From Megachile rotundata (Eukaryota > Arthropoda > Insecta > Hymenoptera > Megachilidae): a stretch of 64,000 nucleotides of DNA. A model generated the notes under the pieces. That model was given only the letters and a program-made list of their open reading frames with translations. It had not been told where the DNA came from and did no database searches. A program made the translations under genes and the position numbers. This document shows, piece after piece, positions 25,301 through 34,300 of the stretch (within the stretch, counting starts at the first letter, position 1; the number at the start of each line of letters is the position of its first letter). The stretch is taken from NCBI RefSeq assembly GCF_050947335.1, contig NC_134988.1, positions 6,448,001 to 6,512,000 of the forward strand. Reading direction: 5' to 3'.

Positions 25301-28300
25301 CATTGCCATAATCGCCGAAGACATGACGCACAATTGTCCTAACGGGTGCAGCGGCAAGGGAGAGTGCCTGCTAGGTCACTGCCAGTGCAACCCTGGGTTT
25401 GGAGGAGAGGATTGTAGTGAGAGTGTCTGTCCAGTTCTCTGTAGCCAGCGAGGTAAATGTGACATACTCATATTCTCAGTTCTCAGCCTCATAAGTTCCC
25501 AACCTTCCAAGTTCCCATCTTCCTAAGTTCCAAATCTCCCAAGTTCCAAACCTCCCAAGTTCCAAACCTCCCAAGTTCCAAACCTCCCAAGTTCCAAACC
25601 TCCCAAGTTCCAAACCTCCCAAGTTCCAAACCTCCCAAGTTCCAAACCTCCCAAGTTCCAAACCTCCCAAGTTCCAAACCTCCCAAGTTCCAAACCTCCC
25701 AAGTTCCAAACCTCCCAAGTTCCAAACCTCCCAAGTTCCAAACCTCCCAAGTTCCAAACCTCTCAAGTTCCAAACCTCCCAAGTTCCAAACTTCACTAGT
25801 TCCAAACCTCCCAAGTTCCAAACCTCCCAAGTTCCATATCTCCCAAGTTCCAAACCTCTCAAGTTCCAAACCTCACTAGTTCCAAACCTCCCAACTTCCC
25901 AAGCTTCCAAGTTCCAAACCTCCCAAGTTCCATATCTCCCAAGTTCCAAACCTCTCAAGTTCCAAACCTCTCAAGTTCCAAACCTCTCAAGTTCCAAACC
26001 TCTCAAGTTCCAAACCTCCCAAGTTCCAAACCTCCCAACTTCCCAACCTTCCAAGTTCCAAACCTCCCAAGTTCCATATCTCCCAAGTTCCAAACCTCTC
26101 AAGTTCCAAACCTCACTAGTTCCAAACCTCCCAACTTCCCAACCTTCCAAGTTCCAAACCTCCCAAGTTCCATATCTCCCAAGTTCCAAACCTCTCAAGT
26201 TCCAAACCTCTCAAGTTCCAAACCTCTCAAGTTCCAAACCTCTCAAGTTCCAAACCTCCCAAGTTCCAAACCTCACTAGTTCCAAACCTCCCAAGTTCCA
26301 AACCTCCCAAGTTCCAAACCTCCCAAGTTCCAAACCTCCCAAGTTTCAAACCTCCCAAGTTCCATATCTCCCAAGTTCCATATCTCCCAAGTTCCAAATC
26401 CCCCAAGTTCCAAATCCCCCAAGTTCCAAACCTGCCAAGTTCCAAACCTCCCAAATTCTCAACCTCCCAGACTTCTACCTTCCAAGATTCCAATCTTCGA
26501 AATTCCCAACTCCTTAAGTCCCCAATCTCTTCCCAAGTCCTCAACCTCCTCTCAAGTTACACCTTCCAAGTGTCAAACCTTTCAAATTCCTAATCTCCAA
26601 ATGCTTTCAAACACCCAAACTACAAAACTCCCTTGAAATTTCAAGCTCTCAGCACCCAAAATCCCAAATTCACATGTTGTTCCATCCAAACATTGAAGCC
26701 GGTCCCCAAGATATCCTCATTCCTCTAAAAAAAATCCACATTCTCGACTTATATAACAAAAATCTTGATTCTAACTTGAACTATTACTAATTGCAACCTA
26801 TCTACGATTGCAGGAGAATACATAAACGGAGAGTGTCAGTGCAACCCCGGCTGGAAAGGGAAGGAATGTTCCCTGCGTCACGACGAATGCGAAGTGCCTG
26901 ACTGCAACGGACATGGTCATTGCACGAACGGGAAGTGTAACTGCGTACGTGGTTACAAGGGAAAATACTGCGAGGAAGTGGACTGTCCTCACCCAACCTG
27001 TTCCGGTCACGGTTTCTGCGCCGAAGGCACTTGCATCTGTAAGAAAGGATGGAAAGGAGCGGACTGCAGTCAAATGGACAAGGAAGCACTTCAATGTCTA
27101 CCAGACTGTAGCGGTCACGGGAACTTTGATCTTGAGACACAGACGTGTTTGTGCGAGCCCATGTGGTCTGGAGATGACTGTTCCAAAGGTAGCTAACATC
27201 ATTCATAATTGATTCCGTTTTTGAGAGAAACTATAGCGGTTAGATTAAAGGAAGCATTACTTATTAAGGGCCAGAATTATTGAACGTGAACAGAAATAGT
27301 CATCCGCGGTTGCTCGGGTACCGACTCAATTTTAGATGGGAAATCATTTTGCTGTCAAATGTTTTATGATCCTTAAATAACTGTTAAATCTGAATTTATA
27401 TATATCGTTCTATTTTAACTGATCAGTTCATATGTTTCCAGGTTGTGCGTCAATTTCACGACCGGTTTTCTGTATTCTGACGTTGTTTGACCCTTCCGCT
27501 AATAACGTGATGTTGACCCTGTTCGTTAACTTCTCTGCATAAACCCTAGCTTGTTGCTTGCGTGTACTAATATCAGATATCTGTTCAGTAATATTCCCGT
27601 ATAATAATTCCCGACTGTTCTTCTTCAGAACTGTGCGATCTGGACTGTGGATCCCATGGACATTGCGTGGACAACGCCTGCGACTGTCTACCAGGCTGGT
27701 CCGGCGAGCTGTGCAATCTGAAGCAATGCGATCCGAGATGTAACGAACATGGCCAGTGCAAGAACGGGACATGTTTATGCGTGACTGGCTGGAACGGGAA
27801 ACATTGCACCATGGAAGGTTGTCCCAATTCCTGCTCCGGTCATGGCCAGTGCAGAGTCAGCAATGACGGACAATGGGAGTGCAGGTGCTACGACGGTTGG
27901 GACGGCAAGGACTGCAACGTGCTGCTCGAACAGAACTGCAACGACGGAAGGGATAACGATAAAGGTATAACATGGATAGAAACGAAAATCAACTTGAAAT
28001 CTGGCAGTTGAGGTCCTGAGTAGACTTATCAACAGATACAACCCCATATCATCAAACCACAGTTGTTCACATAATGTCAAACGTGACCATGTCATATAAC
28101 GTGAACCGTAACCACACTATTTTAGCTATATAACTGCTCAATTGTAACCTGAGGCATACTATTTTTTCCAGACGGTCTGATCGATTGCGCGGATCCGGAA
28201 TGTTGCTCGAATCATATATGTCGTAGCAGCCAGCTTTGCGTGTCCGCTCCAAAGCCGATCGATATCCTTCTGCGAAAGCAACCGCCTGCTATCACCGCTT

Positions 28301-31300
28301 CTTTCTTCGAGAGGATGAAATTTTTAATCGACGAGGGTAGCCTGCAGAACTACGCCCGGCAGGAGACCTTCAACGAGAGGTGAGTTAACGCGAATTGTGT
28401 TGGCAGCACGATGAATCGCGTGCGATTTCGTTGACCCGCGATCGGTTTATCGATCACCTTTCGATCAAATTATAATTCGCTCGTGGAAACCGTGTCCGTC
28501 CCGAACTTGATGTTACGTGGTGCAGTTCTATATATACATAGCCGGTTACAGACACACGAAAGCATCAAAACAGACAGTTACGGTGTATACGTCCGGACGA
28601 ATGCATGTGTTTACGAAGGACGACTGAAGGTTATTAGGGTTATTAACCTAAAGGGGAGAATGTAGGAGAGGATCTTTGGCTAACCTCGAAACACATGCAT
28701 ACTCGTACATGTATCTTTACCCGTTACACGTTATGTACAAGAGACACTGACGACGTATACAATAGATATATGATATATTCTCTGCGTTGTTGTGACCCGT
28801 GTGAAATCACATCCCAAAAGTTTTATACATATGTTTGTACGTACGTGTGCGCGAGCGTGTGCCCTGCACTGAACCCCGTCTCCATTCTACTTCATTCTCA
28901 TTCTTTACTCGCTCTGAACACAAGATTGATCTTATCGATATTGTACGTGTTAATCGACGATCTTTCTCTTTCTCTCTTTCTATCACCGTGTCCGTCCGAG
29001 TGAAGCTTGGCGTGAATGTGTGACTCCATGTTCGAGCATCAAGCTTTTTGCTACCATCACAACCGGTACAGGGACGCAAATAAAATCGATCCAGAAGTCT
29101 TTCCTTTTTCGAAGAATATCGATTACTCTGAACTAATAAATTTCTTTTTTCTTCTACCTTTTTCTCTGTCTATCTTTTCCATCTAGCTTTGCCTTTAATC
29201 ACATCATTTTTAACTCGGTTCTGTTTTATCCGTGCTGCCCGGTCAGTATGTTCTGGAATCACTTCAACACAAGGTAAGAAAGCCATTACGTCGATGAAAG
29301 AAAAGTAAAAAGTAAAATAAAGAAAGAAACGAATGGAAAAGAAAAGAATACACCCGTTTGCGAGTTGGTAGAGTGTAAACAGAGTTGAATAGCTGCTGCT
29401 GTTTGACGATATTTTCGTGCATTTCGTATCATGTGTACATAAATAAGAAACATCCTGCATAAGCGTTCGATACCATTCGAGGAACGAGCGACGTACTCAC
29501 GTTTTGTCTACGACTGACAAAACGGTCGAGAACAGCTCCCTCGATTAGATTGTAACACGATGTGCCACTAACCAATCAATGAATAGCTCACATAACCTCT
29601 TCCCACCTCACCAAACAACCTTCATCATTGTTTGACTCTTTCTCGTTGCATGGTTTGGTTACCTTATTATTCCTACGTTGTCTTTCGTGCCTTTTAAGTT
29701 GAGCTTCTGACTTTGTGTTATTCGTGTATATGTGTATGTATCTATTTGTATTGGTAGTAGACGATGCTTCAGTGCCAAAGAGGCATTGATAGGTCGATAT
29801 CAAGGGTTTTTCACTGAGAAATTTAGGGAAAAATTAGGACACGGTAAGCTTGATGACAGACAGGAACTGTGGCGGTTCCTTCATACGTCACCAAATGGTG
29901 ACATCACGTTAACCCTCATTTTACTATTCTCATTTTACTATTCTCATGTATACTAACTATATTTATGACATCCAAATCTAGATACTTATGTCACCTATCT
30001 GAACAGAATTTAAAATAAGTGGTTACAATTGTATTCTACTTGCCGTCTGACTTTACAGAAATTAAACGAGAGCCTTAAGAAACCAGACCCTATACCTCAA
30101 ATCTATGTATGGTTCCCATCTGACGTACTCGTCAATTATGCTCTATGAATTTGACAACAAAATTTGATTACAATTTCTCAGTAAGAAATTAAAGTGGAAT
30201 CTCAAGAAATCCCTGGACCTCCAAACCACATAGGATTCCCAACACTCAACCTAGTCCTCAATGAAAATTAATCTATAAGTTATAAACCAGTTGACTTATC
30301 TAACCCTCCTTAACAGGGAATGAAGATGTAGCCTGAATAAATGAAATCCTACATCTTCAAACTATATATGACCTCCAATATTTAACTCCCTCCTGAGAAA
30401 AGTCGAATTGCACTAATTTCACACATCTCAATCCATCTGCGCCCCCAACAGTATTTCTAATCTGTTCCTTGTCCTTTCAATTTCCATCATAGTTTTATGG
30501 CTTTTGAGAGGTTGTACTGATCACACACCGGTGTATCTATCCTTCAAATCAAATATCAGTAGTACAATGCATCTACGCACTGCAGATCCTACACTTAACG
30601 ACCTAACACCTTACCCTGATTGAACGTCCTACACCTTGCTCAAAACTGTACGTTTATCACAAATGAGCACATCCCAGACTCATCCTGCTAGAATTAAAGT
30701 TCACCAGCAGGTTAAACCTTGAAACCCTTCCACAGCATCACCGCCACACCCTGGAGGTCAATTAACACATACCTCTTCAGCACTGAAAAGCAACGTCGAC
30801 GATACTGAAATCGTGGTTCGTAACGTTACACGTGCGGAGTATCGATTTGAAACGGGTGCTGTCATATCGAACTAGCCATGAAAAAATAACACGATGTGAA
30901 TCTTCGTTTGAGGTGACAGTACCGTTGACCGCGACGATCGAAAACATCTCAAGAAATGAATTTAACGACAGTAGATTGAAAATTAGCTTAGATAGCAGTT
31001 GCTTTGTTGTTAGCGTGCAACTGAGCACGTTGAAAAAAGTGATCACACACGACAAAGACACCTGTCCGATGGTCGTTAACCTTATCGTTCCCTGACAGCC
31101 GTTCGGCCGTCGTTCGTGGCCGAGTTGTCACGCATCTTGGCACTGGACTGATGGGAGTAAGAGTCAGCACCAGCACGCCTTTGGAAGGTTTCACCCTGAC
31201 GAGAGACGACGGTTGGTTCGATCTCTTAGTGAACGGCGGGGGTGCAGTCACCCTACAGTTTGGCAGGTCGCCCTTCAAGCCGCAGAGCCACATAGTCTTC

Positions 31301-34300
31301 GTGCCGTGGAACGAGGTAGAGTACATGGTTCCTCAAGGTCGCCCAAAATATCTTATTTCCGGAGACTCTAACTAAAAACCTTATTTCCTGAAGGTGGTAA
31401 TCATCGACAAGATCGTGATGAGCACCGCCGAGGAGAAGCAGCCTAATCACGTGCCTCACGCCTGCGCCGCACACGATTACGACCTGATGAAGCCGGTGGT
31501 TCTAGCCACGTGGAAGCACGGATTCCAGGGAGCGTGCCCCGACAAAAGCGCCATATTGGCAGAATCGCAAGTCATACAAGAAAGTCTGCAGATCCCCGGC
31601 ACTGGATTGAACCTCGTTTACCACAGCTCCAGAGCAGCCGGTTACCTGTCCACGATACAACTGCAATTGACCCCAGAAGTCATACCACCGACCCTGAACT
31701 TGATTCACCTGAGAATAACCATCGAGGGTATCCTGTTTGAGAAGACGTTCGAAGCAGATCCCGTGATTAAGTTCACCTACGCGTGGAACCGATTGAACGT
31801 CTACAGGCAACGTGTTTACGGTGTCACCACAGCTATGGTGAAGGTGGGTTATGAGTACAGCGATTGCAAGGATATCATCTGGGACGTACAGACCACGAAA
31901 CTCAGCGGCCACGACATGTCCATCTCCGAGGTGGGAGGTTGGAACCTGGATATTCATCACAGGTACAACTTCCACGAAGGTATTCTGCAAAAAGGAGATG
32001 GTTCCAACATCTACCTGAAGCAGAAGCCAAGAGTGATTCTCACGACTATGGGTGATGGACATCAGAGGCCTTTGGATTGTTACGACTGCGATGGACAAGC
32101 TTCTAAACAGCGACTTCTAGCTCCAGTCGCTCTGGCAACTGCTCCAGACGGCTCCATCTTCGTCGGGGACTTTAACCTTGTCAGGAAGATCCTCGTCGAT
32201 GGCACTGTCAGAACCGTCGTTCGACTCAAGTAAGTGGAGATTAAATTTCTGAAGGGTCTATTTTTTAAACAGTCTCGTTTAATTTAATCAATATTTTTCC
32301 AGTGCTACGAGGGTGTCGTACCGCTACCACATTGCTCTGAGTCCACTGGATGGCTCCCTATACATCTCTGACCCGGAATCCCACCAGATTATCCGCGTTC
32401 GGGACACTAACGACTACTCCGATCCGGACCATAACTGGGAAACAGTAGTAGGTTCAGGAGAGCGATGTCTTCCTGGAGACGAGGCTCACTGTGGCGACGG
32501 CGCATTGGCTAGGGACGCTAAACTGGCGTATCCCAAAGGCGTCGCAATATCAGCCGACAACGTTCTATACTTCGCAGATGGCACGAACATCAGGATGGTC
32601 GACAGGGACGGTATTATCACCACGGTGATCGGGAACCACATGCACAAATCGCACTGGAAGCCGATTCCCTGCGAGGGTACATTGAACGTAGAGGAAGTCC
32701 ATCTTCGTTGGCCTACAGAGCTGGCGATTAACCCTCTGGACAATTCGCTGCACATGATAGATGATCACATGGTGCTCCAACTGGCTCCAGATGGCAGAGT
32801 CAAGGTGGTAGCTGGTCGTCCTCTTCATTGTGCCTCGCCGTCGTCCTCGTTCGACACTGAACTGGCTACGCATGCCACTCTGGTGATGCCACAGAGCATC
32901 GCGTTTGGACCCTCCGGGAATCTGTACATTGCCGAGAGTGATTCGCAGCGGATTAATCGCGTGAGAGTAATCGGAACCGACGGCAAGATCTCCCCATACG
33001 CTGGCGCGGAATCGAAGTGTAATTGCCTGGAACGTGGATGTGACTGCTTCGAGGCTGACCATTATCTAGCGTCCACCTCCAAGTTCAACACGATATCTGC
33101 GGTCGCTGTGTCCCCTGACGGTGTGGTTCACATCGGAGACCAAGCAAACTACAGGATTCGATCAGTGATGGCCAGCATTCCTGACGCCAGTGGCGCCAGG
33201 GAGTACGAGATCTATTCGCCAGACACCCAGGAAATATACGTGTTCAACAGGTTCGGTCAACACGTGGCTACCAAGAACATCCTAACCGGTGAAATGGTGT
33301 ACCAGTTCACATATAACGTGAATACCAGCAACGGCAAGCTCAGTACAGTCACTGACGCGGCTGGCAACAAAGTGTTCCTGTTAAGAGACTACAGCAGTCA
33401 GGTGAACTCGATCGAAAACACGAAGGGCCAGAAGTGCAGACTTAGGATGTCCAGAATGAAGATGCTTCACGAGCTGAGCACACCGGATAATTACAACGTC
33501 ACGTTCGATTATCATGGACCTACTGGTTTGCTGAAGACGAAGCTTGACAGCACGGGCAGGAGTTATGTGTACAACTATGACGAGTTCGGTAGGCTGACAA
33601 GCGCTGTCACCCCGACGGGTAAGGTGATCAGCCTGACCTTTGACTTGAGCCTAAAGGGAGCGGTAGTCAAGGTAGGACAGAACAACAGAAAGCCTATTTC
33701 GATGTTGATCAAAGGGTCGTCTGTCGTCACGAAAGTTGGCGAGGCTGAACAAAGGACTACGGTGCTCGCCGACGGTTCCGTTGGTCAGGTCACACCGTGG
33801 GCCCACACGGTCAGCACGGACACTTTGCCATACTCAGTATTGGCTGAAATCGAGCCTTTGTTGGGCGAGAGTTACCCAGTGCCAGCTAAACAGAGAACGG
33901 AAATCGCTGGCGACCTGGCGAATAGGTTTGAATGGCGGTACTTCCTTAGAAAGCTTCAGGGCAACAAGAATCGAGGCAACTCGAAGTCTGTCGCACAAGT
34001 CGGCAGAAAGCTCAGGGTTAACGGTGACATTTTGTTGTCTCTTGAATACGACAGGGAGACTAACAGTGTTGCTGTGTTTATGGATGATGTGGAACTCCTG
34101 AACGTGACGTATGATAGAACAGCAAGACCAGTGAAGTGGGGTCCAAGGAACGGTATCTTCTCCGGTGTGGAACTGGAGTATGACCGGTTCAGCAGACTCA
34201 CCAGTTGGACGTGGGGAGATATCAGCGAAACGTATGGTTTTGACAGAGCTGGTAGATTGTATGAGATCAAATACAGTGATGGCACATCCATGGTGTACGC

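Noticed and set aside
31316..31375. Frame reading on after VPWNE
   Set aside because: Intron read-through; the 78-bp intron splices to VVIIDKIV, as in known teneurins.
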